Shown: positions 24,712 through 32,779 of the stretch, piece by piece
Numbering within the stretch: position 1 is the first letter of the stretch
Layout: each line of letters opens with the position of its first letter
Origin: a bacterium
Lineage (GTDB): Bacteria; Desulfobacterota; Deferrisomatia; Deferrisomatales; Deferrisomataceae
Length of the DNA stretch: 41,385 nucleotides
NCBI GenBank assembly: GCA_027021615.1
Contig: JALUTY010000049.1
Location: 1 to 41,385, forward strand
Direction of reading: 5' to 3'
Notes under the pieces: model-generated
Told to the model about the DNA's origin: nothing
The model's database searches: none
What the model saw: the letters and a program-made list of their open reading frames with translations, nothing else
Translations under genes and position numbers: made by a program

Positions 24712-26409
24712 TCAGCCGGTCTTGCCAAGCTTGCGCTCCTCCTCCATTTTCCGCAGCTCGACCCGACGGATCTTGCCGGACACGGTCTTGGGAAGCTCTC
24801 TCACGAACTCGATCTCGCGGGGGTACTTGTAGGGCGCGGTTTCCTTCTTCACGTGGTCCTGGAGCTCCTTCACGAGCTCGTCCGAGGGCTCGAACCCGGG
24901 GGCCAGGATCACGAAGGCCTTCACGATGGTGCCCCGCAGCGGGTCCGGCGAGCCCACCACCGCGCTCTCGGCCACGGCCGGGTGGCTCTGCAGGGCGCTC
25001 TCCACCTCGAACGGCCCGATCCGGTAGCCCGAGGCCTTGATCACGTCGTCGGCCCGGCCCACGAACCAGAAGTACCCGTCCTCGTCCTTGTAGGCCTTGT
25101 CGCCGGTGAAGTACCAGTCCCCCACGAACGCCTCGGCCGTGGCCTCCTGGTTCTTCCAGTAGCCCCGGAACAGCCCCACCGGGTGCTCGGGCTTCACCTG
25201 GACCGCGATGTGGCCCTCCTCGCCCGTGGGCACGGGGTTGCCGTCGTCGTCCACCACGTCCACATGGAACCCGGGGGTGGGCTTGCCCATCGAGCCGAGC
25301 TTCACCGGCATGCACGGGAAGTTGGCGATCAGGTTCACGGTCTCGGTCTGGCCGAACCCGTCGTAGATGGTGGTGCCGGTGTGCTCTTTCCACACCTTGA
25401 TCACCTCGGGGTTCAGGGGCTCGCCGGCCGAGCAGGAGTGGCGGATGCTCGAGAGGTCGTACCGGCCGAGGTCCTCGAGGATCAGCATCCGGTAGGCCGT
25501 GGGCGGCGCACAGAAGGTGGTCACCCCGCAGGTCTCGATGAGCTTCAGGTGGGTCTTGGCGTCGAACTTGCCGGACGCGTCGTGCACCATGACCGCGGCG
25601 CCGATCTGCCACTGGCCGAACAGCTTGCCCCAGGCCGCCTTGGCCCAGCCGGTGTCCGACAGGGTCCAGTGGAGGTCGGTGGGCTTGAGGTCCTGCCAGA
25701 ATTTGGCGGTGATGATGTGGCCGATGCCGTACGAGGCCTGGGTGTGGGGAACCATCTTGGGGTACTTGGTGGTGCCCGAGGTGAAGTAGATCAGCATGAT
25801 GTCGTCGGACCGGGTGGGCTCCACCTCGTCGGGCGAGAGCTTGGGCGAGGCCTTGGCCATCAGCTCCCCGAACGAGAGCCAGCCCTCGGCCGGGCCGCCC
25901 ACGGCGACGGTGTGCTTCATGGTGGGGCACTCGGCCCGCACCGCGTCGAGCTTGCCCACGTGCTCGTGCCACATCACCGCGCCCACGGCCTCGGCCTGGT
26001 TCACCCGGTAGCGCACGTCGTTGGGCACCAGGATGTTCGGCGAGGGCAGGGGGATCACCCCGAGCTTGAAGCTGCCGAGCATCACCGCGTACCACTCCAC
26101 GGTGCGCGGCACCATCACGAACAGGCGGTCGCCCTTCTTGAACCCCAGCTCCCGGAGCACGTTGGCGAACCGGTTCGACAGCTGCATCAGGTCGAAGAAC
26201 GAGTACTTGCGGACGTCCTCGCCGGTGCGGTCGGCCCACACCATGGCCAGCTTGGACCGGTCCTGGGCCCACCGATCGATCACGTCGAACCCGTAGTTGA
26301 AATACTCGGGCACGTCCAGGCGGAACGTGCGGCAAACCTCGTCATAGTCCGGCATGTTGGGGCCGTCGAGGTTCACCGGGATGTTGTCGTACGGTGTCGT
26401 GCGTTCCAC
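24712..26409 (-). CDS. AMP-forming acyl-CoA synthetase (medium-chain/acetyl-CoA synthetase-like)
   Basis: The product has 565 residues. The ANL-superfamily motifs are complete: the phosphate-binding YFTSGTTKYPK, YDGFGQTE, the hinge GRADDVIKASGYRIGP and the C-terminal PKTVSGKIRR with the catalytic lysine. It activates a carboxylic acid to acyl-AMP and then acyl-CoA. The overall layout is closest to the medium-chain (ACSM-like) and benzoate-CoA ligase branches; the substrate is not readable. The GTG start is supported by GAGGAGGAG at 26415-26423. A nearby ATG (26414) is out of frame. The gene is monocistronic or followed only by the small membrane ORF. Confidence 0.92.
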   Translation of the reverse strand: MERTTPYDNIPVNLDGPNMPDYDEVCRTFRLDVPEYFNYGFDVIDRWAQDRSKLAMVWADRTGEDVRKYSFFDLMQLSNRFANVLRELGFKKGDRLFVMVPRTVEWYAVMLGSFKLGVIPLPSPNILVPNDVRYRVNQAEAVGAVMWHEHVGKLDAVRAECPTMKHTVAVGGPAEGWLSFGELMAKASPKLSPDEVEPTRSDDIMLIYFTSGTTKYPKMVPHTQASYGIGHIITAKFWQDLKPTDLHWTLSDTGWAKAAWGKLFGQWQIGAAVMVHDASGKFDAKTHLKLIETCGVTTFCAPPTAYRMLILEDLGRYDLSSIRHSCSAGEPLNPEVIKVWKEHTGTTIYDGFGQTETVNLIANFPCMPVKLGSMGKPTPGFHVDVVDDDGNPVPTGEEGHIAVQVKPEHPVGLFRGYWKNQEATAEAFVGDWYFTGDKAYKDEDGYFWFVGRADDVIKASGYRIGPFEVESALQSHPAVAESAVVGSPDPLRGTIVKAFVILAPGFEPSDELVKELQDHVKKETAPYKYPREIEFVRELPKTVSGKIRRVELRKMEEERKLGKTG

Positions 26410-26431
26410 GGCATCTCCTCCTCACGGTTGG

Positions 26432-26509
26432 GGTTGGGTCAACCTATAAATTGAAAGTGAAAGCCGTTTACGGCAGCAGAACATAGCACGCCGGTTTCCC
26501 GGCGTTCAA
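26432..26509 (-). promoter_or_regulatory. candidate promoter and operator-like palindromes before the acyl-CoA synthetase gene
   Basis: On the minus strand TTGAAC (26504-26509) and TATGTT (26480-26485) are 18 bases apart and fit a sigma-70 promoter reading toward the synthetase. A perfect seven-pair hairpin, ACGCCGG-TTTC-CCGGCGT (26488-26505), lies between them. A second inverted repeat, GGTTG-GGT-CAACC (26432-26444), sits between promoter and ribosome site, where a repressor could bind. This is the most AT-rich intergenic stretch outside the island. No regulator gene adjoins it. Confidence 0.4.
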
Positions 26510-26615
26510 CATCAAAATTCAGTTTGGGTGAAAAATCTTCAGGCATAATAAAACGGTGTGACCCCATTTCCAAACGCTCGGTTGGAGGATCAGAACCAAC
26601 CGTGGGATTCCATGG

Positions 26616-26656
26616 CAGGGGCGGCGTCCGGCACTCCAGCAGGCCCCATGCCCCTG
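26616..26656 (+). repeat. 41-bp dispersed element, copy 2
   Basis: The element starts CAGGGGC and ends GCCCCTG, which pair as a closing stem. It shares 33 of 41 positions with the copies at 17045 and 32573. It lies in the 399-base gap (26410-26808) between the divergent synthetase and PilZ genes. The rest of that gap holds the synthetase promoter, a CATAAT box at 26544-26549 that could serve the PilZ gene, and the heptamers at 26689. No small gene is convincing. Confidence 0.7.
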
Positions 26657-26688
26657 GCTTCGGCGTCTACCCAGGATCCACGGTTTTT

Positions 26689-26709
26689 CGACCAACCACC
26701 AACGACCGG
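26689..26709 (+). repeat. heptamer tandem repeat (CGACCAA type), three units
   Basis: CGACCAA, CCACCAA and CGACCGG follow each other in phase, 32 bases after the 41-bp element. The array resembles the five-unit array at 35725-35759 and the GACNNNN series at 32739-32759. Confidence 0.5.
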
Positions 26710-26808
26710 GCGCAGATTGATGCGGCCGAAACCCTTCTGCTATATGAGGACCCCACCCAACCGTTGCCTGGCGGCCCGCGGGCCCGGGCTGGCCGAAAGG
26801 AGCGGACC

Positions 26809-27549
26809 GTGCTGTTTCGGAAGGCTAAGGAGAAGCAGAAGAAGCCGGAGACCCCGTCCCCTGAGCCGCAGGTACCGCCCCCGCCCGCCGAAACGGTCCG
26901 GGTTCTCGAGCGGCTCCAGAAGGCCGGCGCCCAGGTGCTGGTGCGGCCGGCCGGGCCCGAGGCGTACACCACCGTGGTGCTGGGGCTCGGAAGGGACGGG
27001 TTTTTCGTGGACACCTTCTCCCCCCCCGAAGGCGACCGGTTCGGGGTGCCGGGCCGGCTGCTCGACTTCGAGACCCTGCTTCAGGGCATCACCTACACCT
27101 TCGAGGCCCGCGTCCTGGGCAAGGTCCAGTACCTGGACGAGCTGCCGGCGTTCAAGCTGGCCTACCCGGAGGCGGTGTGCGGCGAACGTCGTCGCAAGAG
27201 CCCTCGGGTGGACACCACGGGCGACGCCTCCCTGTCGTTCCTGGAGCCGTTCCGGTGCGATGCGCCGGTGGTGAACGTGAGCGAGGGCGGGTGCGCGTTC
27301 GAGTACGAGGCCGAGCTGGGCCGGCTGCCGCGGGGTACCCGGATTCCCGAGATCCTGGTGGAGCTGGGCCGGGCGCCGGTGGTGAGCGTGTCGGCCCGGG
27401 TGGTGGGCAACGTGGTGGCTGAGCTGGGCGGGCTGACCCTGCCGCGCCGGTACCGGGCGAGCGTAGCCTTCGAGGATCTCTCGGAGGAGGCCTCCCGGGT
27501 GATCCGGACCTATGTGGTCTCCCGGCGGGGGCTGGATGCCTCGGCCTGA
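26809..27549 (+). CDS. PilZ-domain protein with YcgR-like N-terminal region
   Basis: The product has 246 residues. After a Lys/Pro-rich start, residues about 25-125 resemble the PilZN/YcgR domain. The PilZ domain follows, with RRRKSPR and NVSEGG, the Arg-rich and (D/N)xSxxG motifs that hold cyclic-di-GMP. It is therefore a likely effector of the cyclic-di-GMP made by the cyclase at 19461. GTG 26809 has GAAAGGAG seven bases upstream; the longer frame back to 26524 runs through repeat DNA and is rejected. Confidence 0.82.
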   Translation: MLFRKAKEKQKKPETPSPEPQVPPPPAETVRVLERLQKAGAQVLVRPAGPEAYTTVVLGLGRDGFFVDTFSPPEGDRFGVPGRLLDFETLLQGITYTFEARVLGKVQYLDELPAFKLAYPEAVCGERRRKSPRVDTTGDASLSFLEPFRCDAPVVNVSEGGCAFEYEAELGRLPRGTRIPEILVELGRAPVVSVSARVVGNVVAELGGLTLPRRYRASVAFEDLSEEASRVIRTYVVSRRGLDASA

Positions 27550-27676
27550 CGCGTCCCCGGCCTGGTGGGCGGTGGCCGGGGTGCCCCTGGGCCTGGACGA
27601 GGACTCCGACGTGTTTCCTCTACGGGCGGCCGACCGCTGGCCCGCCTCGGTGGCGTTGTTGGGGGGCGGCCCGTGA
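27536..27676 (+). CDS. candidate small ORF of 46 residues between PilZ and cytochrome genes
   Basis: An ATG at 27536 inside the end of the PilZ gene opens a frame that closes with TGA at 27674-27676, overlapping the GTG start of the cytochrome gene as GTGA. Codons end almost always in G or C, as in real genes here, and without this ORF the operon would have a 120-base gap. The predicted peptide (MPRPDASPAWWAVAGV at its start) matches no family I recognise. Overlaps at both ends are the main argument for translation. Confidence 0.4.
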   Translation: MPRPDASPAWWAVAGVPLGLDEDSDVFPLRAADRWPASVALLGGGP

Positions 27677-28335
27677 GGGGGGCGGGCTTGATCCTGGCGG
27701 CGTTTCTGTGGGCGGGAGTGGTGGCGGCCGGGGCCCGGGAGGTCCGGGTGCTCGCGCCGGTGCCGGATCAGGCTCCCGGTCCGCAGGGGCTGTGGTTGGT
27801 GCTGGAGGCGTCGGCCGCCCCCGAGGTGGCCTCGGGTGGCGTCCGGGTGCCGGTGGCCCGGGCCGAGGACGGGGTGTACCATGTGCGCCTGCCCGTCGGC
27901 CCCGACGGAGCGGTTCGGGCCCGGGTGGACGTGGAGGGGAAACGGATTATCTTGGAACGCCTGCCCGGCGGGCGGGGCCGGTTCCACAGCAAGGCCGGGC
28001 CGTGCGGCCGGTGCCACGAGGCCGGGTCGTGCGGAGAGTGTCACCGCTGGCGGGGCGAGGCCCACGGCGCGCTGCGCCGGGCCGGGTGCGGGGGGTGTCA
28101 CGAGGGAGCCCGGCGCGCCGTGGAGGAGGTGGAGCCCCTGTGCACCCGGTGCCACGACGACGTGCGCAAGCGTCACCGCCGGTTCCGCCACGCCCTGCGC
28201 GGAGGGCGCGACCCCCGGCGGCCGGGCCGGCCCCTGGGGTGCACCTCGTGCCACGACCCCCACAGCCCGGCCCGCCTGTCCCGCCTGGACCGGGCGGCTC
28301 TGCGGGGGTGGTGCAAGGGGTGCCATGGTCGATGA
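27673..28335 (+). CDS. periplasmic hexahaem cytochrome c
   Basis: The product has 220 residues. A signal peptide (GLILAAFLWAGVVAAGA) is followed by about 85 residues without cysteines, then six CxxCH haem sites: CGRCH, CGECH, CGGCH, CTRCH, CTSCH and CKGCH, with several extra histidines for axial ligation. The layout is that of small multihaem electron carriers, and proline-rich NapC/NrfH-type features are not evident. GTG 27673 is chosen because it places the signal peptide at the N-terminus. It suggests anaerobic respiration or electron transfer to metals, but no reductase is nearby to name a partner. Confidence 0.85.
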   Translation: MRGAGLILAAFLWAGVVAAGAREVRVLAPVPDQAPGPQGLWLVLEASAAPEVASGGVRVPVARAEDGVYHVRLPVGPDGAVRARVDVEGKRIILERLPGGRGRFHSKAGPCGRCHEAGSCGECHRWRGEAHGALRRAGCGGCHEGARRAVEEVEPLCTRCHDDVRKRHRRFRHALRGGRDPRRPGRPLGCTSCHDPHSPARLSRLDRAALRGWCKGCHGR

Positions 28336-28399
28336 GAGGACGGCTCTCGACCGAGCGCCAGCGCTGCAACTCCGTCTTTCCGTCGGGAGGGGATCCCGA

Positions 28400-29374
28400 A
28401 TGAACGAAGAACGCACCCCACAGGCCCTTTCCGAAGAGGGAACCGAACCCGCGGCCGAGGAGGGGCTCGGCGAGGGCCAGAGCTACTTCGACGAGGCCGA
28501 CCTGCCGGCGGTGGTGTCCACCAGCCTGGTGGAGGCCGGGCCGCTCCAGCAGTACATGGCCGAGATCAGTCGCTACCCCCTGCTGACCCCCGAGGAGGAG
28601 AAGGCCCTGGCCGTGCGCTACCGCGAGCAGGGGGACGTGCGGGCCGCCTACACCTTGGTGCTGGCGAACCTCCGGCTGGTGGTGAAGATCGCCTACGAGT
28701 TCCGCCGCAACTTCGCCAACCTGATGGACCTGATCCAGGAGGGGAATATCGGGCTGATGCGGGCCGTGGAGAAGTTCGACCCCTACCGGGGGGTCAAGCT
28801 GTCCTCGTACGCGGCCTGGTGGATCCGGGCGTACATGATCCGCTACATCCTCAACAACTGGTCCCTGGTGAAGATCGGTACCACCCAGAACCAGCGGCGG
28901 CTGTTCTTCAACCTGAAGAAGGCCAAGCAGGAGCTGGAGGCGGCCGGGTTCAAGCCCGAGCCCCGCCTGATCGCGGCTCGGCTCAATGTGCGCGAGGACG
29001 AGGTCGTCGAGATGGAGAAGCGTCTGGCCGGGGCGGACGTGTCGCTCGATGCTCCCCTGGACGACGACTCAGACGCCTCGCGGCTCGACTTCGTGGCTGA
29101 CCACGAGGACGACGTGAGCGAGACGCTGGCAGAGCGGGACTTCCTGGACCGGGTGCGGCATCGGATCCGGGAGTTTCGGGAGACCCTGGGGGATCGCCAG
29201 CGGGCTATCCTGGACCGGAGGCTCTTGGCCGACGACCCGGTGACCCTGCGGGAGCTGGGCGAGGAGTTCGGGGTGAGCCGAGAGCGGGTGCGCCAGCTCG
29301 AGGCCGATCTGCTCAAGAAACTCCGGAGGTTCCTCGAGCAGGACCCCGGCGTGAGGGAGGTGTACTCTGAGTAG
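28400..29374 (+). CDS. rpoH: RpoH-type alternative sigma factor (sigma-32 family)
   Basis: The product has 324 residues. Region 1.2 (LQQYMAEISRYPLLTPEEE), region 2 (LIQEGNIGLMRAVEKFDP, SSYAAWWIRAYM) and the region 4 helix-turn-helix (EEFGVSRERVRQLE) are intact. The RLFFNLKKAK segment is the RpoH box, which sets heat-shock sigma factors apart from RpoD and RpoS. An acidic N-terminal extension of about 45 residues is longer than in E. coli. GGGAGGGGATCC precedes the ATG. The 3' end overlaps xseA by eight bases. Confidence 0.92.
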   Translation: MNEERTPQALSEEGTEPAAEEGLGEGQSYFDEADLPAVVSTSLVEAGPLQQYMAEISRYPLLTPEEEKALAVRYREQGDVRAAYTLVLANLRLVVKIAYEFRRNFANLMDLIQEGNIGLMRAVEKFDPYRGVKLSSYAAWWIRAYMIRYILNNWSLVKIGTTQNQRRLFFNLKKAKQELEAAGFKPEPRLIAARLNVREDEVVEMEKRLAGADVSLDAPLDDDSDASRLDFVADHEDDVSETLAERDFLDRVRHRIREFRETLGDRQRAILDRRLLADDPVTLRELGEEFGVSRERVRQLEADLLKKLRRFLEQDPGVREVYSE

Positions 29375-30737
29375 CCCCTGGACCCCCGACGAGGTATGGA
29401 CCGTCTCGGAGCTGGTGGGACGGGTGCGTCAGGCGGTGGAGGAGGGGGTGGGGTCGGTGTGGGTCCGAGGCGAGGTGCGCAACCTGCGGATCCCGTCGTC
29501 GGGCCACGCATACTTCACCCTGGGGGACCCGGCGGCGCAGCTCCGGGCCATATGCTTCCGGTCCACCCTGCGGCTGCAGACCGTGGACCTGAGGGACGGC
29601 ATGGAGGTGTTGGCCTGGGGGCGGGTGGGGGTGTACGAGCCCAGGGGCGACCTGCAGCTCGTTGTGGACCTGCTCGAGCCCCTGACCGGTCAGGGGGCCC
29701 TCCTGCGGGAGTTCGAGGCCCGCAAACGGCGGCTGGCCGCGGAAGGGTGGTTCTCGGCCGACCGGAAGCGGCCGATCCCGTCCTTGCCCCGGGCGGTGGG
29801 GGTGGTCACGTCTCCCACCGGCGCGGCCCTGCGGGACGTGCTCCAGGTGCTGGGGCGGCGGGCCCCTGGGATCCGGGTGGTGGTGTCGCCGGCGAGCGTC
29901 CAGGGCGACGGGGCGGCGCGGGAGCTGCGGGAGGCCCTGGAGGGGGTGGCCGCCCTGCCCGGGGTGGACGTGGCGCTGCTGGTCCGGGGAGGGGGGAGCC
30001 TGGAGGACCTCTGGCCGTTCAACGACGAGGACCTGGTGCGGGCCGTGGCCCGGAGCCCGGTGCCGGTGATCACCGGGGTGGGGCACGAGACCGACGTCAC
30101 CCTGGTGGACCTCGCGGCCGACCTCCGGGCGCCCACCCCATCGGCCGCGGCCGAGCTGGCTGCGGGGGAGTGGGGCCGGTGGACCGAGGCCCTGAGGCGC
30201 CTCGAGGTCCGGCTGAGCCAGGCTGTGGGAAGGCGGGTGCGGGAGCTGCGGGCGCGGCTCGGGGCGGCCGACCCGGTTCGCCGGTCGCCCCGGCTCCTGG
30301 TGGACCGGCTCCGGCTCAAGGTCGACGGGCTCGCAGACCGGGCCGGCGCCGCGGTGGACCGCCGGTTGGGGGAGGCCCGTCAGGGGCTGTCTGGGCTGGA
30401 GCTCAGGGCCCGGGCCGAGGACCCCCGGGCGCGGCTGGGGCGGTGGCACGAAAGGGTGTCGCAGCTCTCGATGCGGCTCCACCGGGGTATGGTCGAGGGC
30501 GTGGACCGCCGCCGCCGGGACGTGACGGCCCTGGCGGGCCGGGCCGACGCCTTGGGGCCCTACCGGGTGCTGGGTCGAGGGTACGCCTTGGTGCGGGACG
30601 AGGTCGGCCGGGTGGTGCGGGACGCCGGGGCCTGCCGGCCGGGTCAGCCGTTGGCGGTGACGCTGGCCCGGGGCGGGCTCGACGTGGAGGTGACCGGGGT
30701 CTGGCACCCCGGGGAGGAGGATGACCGGTGGACCTGA
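29367..30737 (+). CDS. xseA: exodeoxyribonuclease VII large subunit
   Basis: The product has about 456 residues. The N-terminal OB-fold (VWTVSEL, VWVRGEVRNL) and the catalytic domain (VGVVTSPTGAALRD, GGGSLEDLWPFND, GHETDVTL) are typical of XseA, which degrades single-stranded DNA with XseB. The first ATG/GTG-type start in frame (GTG 29415) would cut away the conserved VWTVSEL. The only start that keeps it is CTG 29367, with GGAGG (29356-29360) six bases upstream; no ATG, GTG or TTG exists in frame between the upstream stop at 29352 and 29415. No xseB follows. The end overlaps the receiver gene by ten bases. Confidence 0.92.
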   Translation: MSSPWTPDEVWTVSELVGRVRQAVEEGVGSVWVRGEVRNLRIPSSGHAYFTLGDPAAQLRAICFRSTLRLQTVDLRDGMEVLAWGRVGVYEPRGDLQLVVDLLEPLTGQGALLREFEARKRRLAAEGWFSADRKRPIPSLPRAVGVVTSPTGAALRDVLQVLGRRAPGIRVVVSPASVQGDGAARELREALEGVAALPGVDVALLVRGGGSLEDLWPFNDEDLVRAVARSPVPVITGVGHETDVTLVDLAADLRAPTPSAAAELAAGEWGRWTEALRRLEVRLSQAVGRRVRELRARLGAADPVRRSPRLLVDRLRLKVDGLADRAGAAVDRRLGEARQGLSGLELRARAEDPRARLGRWHERVSQLSMRLHRGMVEGVDRRRRDVTALAGRADALGPYRVLGRGYALVRDEVGRVVRDAGACRPGQPLAVTLARGGLDVEVTGVWHPGEEDDRWT

Positions 30738-31438
30738 CCATCCAGAACCCGCGGCCGAGACCCGACGTCGGGGCCACGACCCGGCTTCTGGTCATCGACG
30801 ACGACCCGGCCATGGTGCGGTTCGTCGAGCTGTTCCTCGAGCCCGAGGGTTTCCAGGTGATCGGGGCCCTCTCCGGTGCCGAGGGGCTCGAGCAGGCCCG
30901 GCTCCGGTCGCTGGATGCCGTTCTCCTGGACCTCATTCTGCCCGACATGGAGGGGTGGGAGGTGCTCCGGGCCCTCAAGGCCCGTCCCGAGACCGCCGGG
31001 GTGCCGGTGGTGGTGGTCAGCGCCCGCGCCGGGCCGGAGGACCGCATGCGCAGCCTCGACCTGGGGGCCGACGACCTGGTGGCTAAGCCGTTCGACATCC
31101 GGGAGCTCCAGGCCCGGATCGCGTCGGCCGTGTCCCGGGTGCGGCAGCAGGCGCTCCAGACCGAGGCCGAGAAGATCACCACGCTACGCCGGGTGGTGGC
31201 CAGCGTGTCCCACGAGGTGAACAACCCTCTGGCCGCCATCCTCATGTGCGCCGAGGCCCTGGAGCGCAAGCACACGGACGCCCCGGACGTGGTGAGGAAG
31301 AGCCGCACCATCCAGGCCAATGTCCTGCGCATCCGCGACATTCTCAAGAAGCTCGAGCGCATCCGGGCCGTGGTGTCCAAACCCTACGTGGCTGGGGAGC
31401 GGATCCTGGAGATCGACGACGTCGAGGAGGAGCCGTGA
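30728..31438 (+). CDS. receiver fused to a HisKA-like dimerisation domain without a kinase ATPase domain
   Basis: The product has 236 residues. The receiver has D24-D26, D68, S98 and K120. Residues 150-230 form a HisKA-type helical pair with the H-box SHEVNNPLAAI (H162), after which the protein ends with no HATPase domain. It may be a phosphotransfer intermediate (receiver plus phosphorylatable His), a docking dimer, or a kinase that lost its catalytic half. It is the first of three overlapping or closely spaced genes with the Roadblock and MglA genes, so it may feed phosphorylation state into the GTPase switch. The GTG start lies inside the end of xseA. Confidence 0.82.
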   Translation: MDLTIQNPRPRPDVGATTRLLVIDDDPAMVRFVELFLEPEGFQVIGALSGAEGLEQARLRSLDAVLLDLILPDMEGWEVLRALKARPETAGVPVVVVSARAGPEDRMRSLDLGADDLVAKPFDIRELQARIASAVSRVRQQALQTEAEKITTLRRVVASVSHEVNNPLAAILMCAEALERKHTDAPDVVRKSRTIQANVLRIRDILKKLERIRAVVSKPYVAGERILEIDDVEEEP

Positions 31439-31935
31439 GCCTGCGGGAGGGCGTACCCCAGCTGGTCGTGTTCGAGGAGGAGCACCGGGATCTGCGGCAG
31501 ATCCTGGCCCGGATCCACTCCCATAGTCGAGCCCGGGCGGTGCTTCTGTTGGACGTGAACGGCCAGCTGGTGGCCAAGTGGGGCGACACCTCGGGGTTGG
31601 ACGTGACGAGCTTCTGCTCCCTGGCCGCCTCGAACATCGCGGCCACGGCCAGCATGGCCCGGCTGGTGGGGGAGAAGGACTTCACGATCCTGTTCCATCA
31701 GGGCAAGCGCGACTCGATTCACATCAGCCTGATCGGGGACCGGGTCATCCTGGCGGTCATCTTCGGGGCCGAGGCGTCCCTGGGCATGGTGCGCCTGCGG
31801 GTGCGCCGGGCCGGGGCCGAGATCGAGGCGGTGCTCCGCCGGATCCTGTCCCGGATGCGGCTGGACGACCGGCTGGACGTGGACCCCCTGTGCGACATCA
31901 CCGACCAGGACATCGACGAGCTGTTCCGGTTCTGA
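31435..31935 (+). CDS. Roadblock/LC7 protein (MglB-like) with FliM-like C-terminal peptide
   Basis: The product has 166 residues. The central 100 residues have the Roadblock pattern ([47 protein letters not shown]). In myxobacteria MglB is the GTPase-activating partner of MglA; here the gene lies four bases before an MglA homologue, so this pairing is likely. The last 12 residues, [12 protein letters not shown], echo the tail of the zinc ribbon protein at 20468. The GTG start overlaps the previous stop. Confidence 0.85.
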   Translation: MSLREGVPQLVVFEEEHRDLRQILARIHSHSRARAVLLLDVNGQLVAKWGDTSGLDVTSFCSLAASNIAATASMARLVGEKDFTILFHQGKRDSIHISLIGDRVILAVIFGAEASLGMVRLRVRRAGAEIEAVLRRILSRMRLDDRLDVDPLCDITDQDIDELFRF

Positions 31936-31939
31936 TGCC

Positions 31940-32536
31940 ATGACCTTCGTCAACTACTCCGCCCGGGAACTGAACGTCAAGATCGTGTACTACGGCCCCG
32001 GGCTGGGGGGGAAGACCACCAACCTGCGGCACGTGTACGCCCGGGCCCCCACCCGCCAGAAGGGCCGGCTGATCAGCCTCGCCACCCAGACCGAGCGGAC
32101 CTTGTTCTTCGACTTCCTCCCCCTGAACCTGGGCACCCTCCGGGGGTTTCAGGTACGTTTCCATCTTTACACCGTGCCGGGCCAGGTGTTCTATGCGGCG
32201 AGCCGCCGGCTGATCCTCAAGGGAGTGGACGGTCTGGTGTTCGTGGCCGACAGCAACCCCCTGAGGCTGGACGCCAACGCCGAGTCGTGGGCCGATCTGG
32301 GCCGGAACCTGGCTGGGTACGGGCTGCGGCGCGACCGGGTGCCCACTGTGATCCAGTACAACAAGCGCGACCTCGAAGGCGCCGTGCCGGTGGACGGTCT
32401 ACGGAGATGCCTCGGCTCCCCGGGCGTGCCCGAGTTTGAGGCCGTGGCCGCCGAGGGGAGGGGGGTGTTCGAGACCCTGAAGGGGGTAGCCCGGCTGGTG
32501 CTGTCCAATCTGGCTCAACGGACGCCCGGCCGTTGA
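31940..32536 (+). CDS. mglA: MglA-family small Ras-like GTPase
   Basis: The product has 198 residues. It has the P-loop GPGLGGKTT (19-27), TVPGQ (78-82, the MglA form of the G3 motif) and NKRD (141-144). MglA-GTP marks the leading cell pole and drives gliding or type IV pilus motility in Myxococcus, while MglB resets it. The match to the core is close along most of the length; the last 25 residues are more divergent. It ends the rpoH-xseA-receiver-Roadblock-mglA run. Confidence 0.93.
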   Translation: MTFVNYSARELNVKIVYYGPGLGGKTTNLRHVYARAPTRQKGRLISLATQTERTLFFDFLPLNLGTLRGFQVRFHLYTVPGQVFYAASRRLILKGVDGLVFVADSNPLRLDANAESWADLGRNLAGYGLRRDRVPTVIQYNKRDLEGAVPVDGLRRCLGSPGVPEFEAVAAEGRGVFETLKGVARLVLSNLAQRTPGR

Positions 32537-32572
32537 CACCGGAGGCCGCAGACCTAATCTTTGGGCTGCGGC

Positions 32573-32613
32573 GGGGGGCCGCGCCCGGCTCTGCAGCAGG
32601 CCCCATGCCCCCC
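32573..32613 (+). repeat. 41-bp dispersed element, copy 3
   Basis: GGGGGGC (32573-32579) pairs with GCCCCCC (32607-32613). An inner GCCG-CGCC-CGGC hairpin is possible. It is the same length as the other copies, without gaps. It lies 37 bases after the mglA stop, in the 243-base gap before pcm. Confidence 0.7.
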
Positions 32614-32680
32614 TGACCGTGAGGTGGAGGCGAGGAGGTGTGGTGATTCCTATAACGAATTGGAATCTGGGAGATTTTTA

Positions 32681-32759
32681 AGCCTCCTAGCCTTCCAGCT
32701 TTCTAGCCTTTGAGCCTTCCAGCGGGCCGAAGGCCCCAGACTGACGACCGTCGACCGAG
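32681..32759 (+). repeat. octamer tandem array, GGGCCGAAGGCCC hairpin and heptamers before pcm
   Basis: Five octamers in exact phase (AGCCTCCT, AGCCTTCC, AGCTTTCT, AGCCTTTG, AGCCTTCC; 32681-32720) lead to AGCGGGCC and the hairpin GGGCC-GAA-GGCCC (32724-32736). GACTGAC, GACCGTC and GACCGAG follow (32739-32759). The pcm start is 20 bases further on. The order matches the block at 35677-35759. Confidence 0.7.
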
Positions 32760-32779
32760 GTCACTGGGGAGTGCCGATC

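Noticed and set aside
23521..26454. A 977-codon plus-strand frame across the acyl-CoA synthetase
   Set aside because: It is a shadow frame; the minus-strand synthetase has all catalytic motifs.
30728..31438. Treating the receiver-HisKA protein as a complete hybrid histidine kinase
   Set aside because: The chain stops after the HisKA-like helices, and the next gene is a Roadblock protein, not an HATPase domain.
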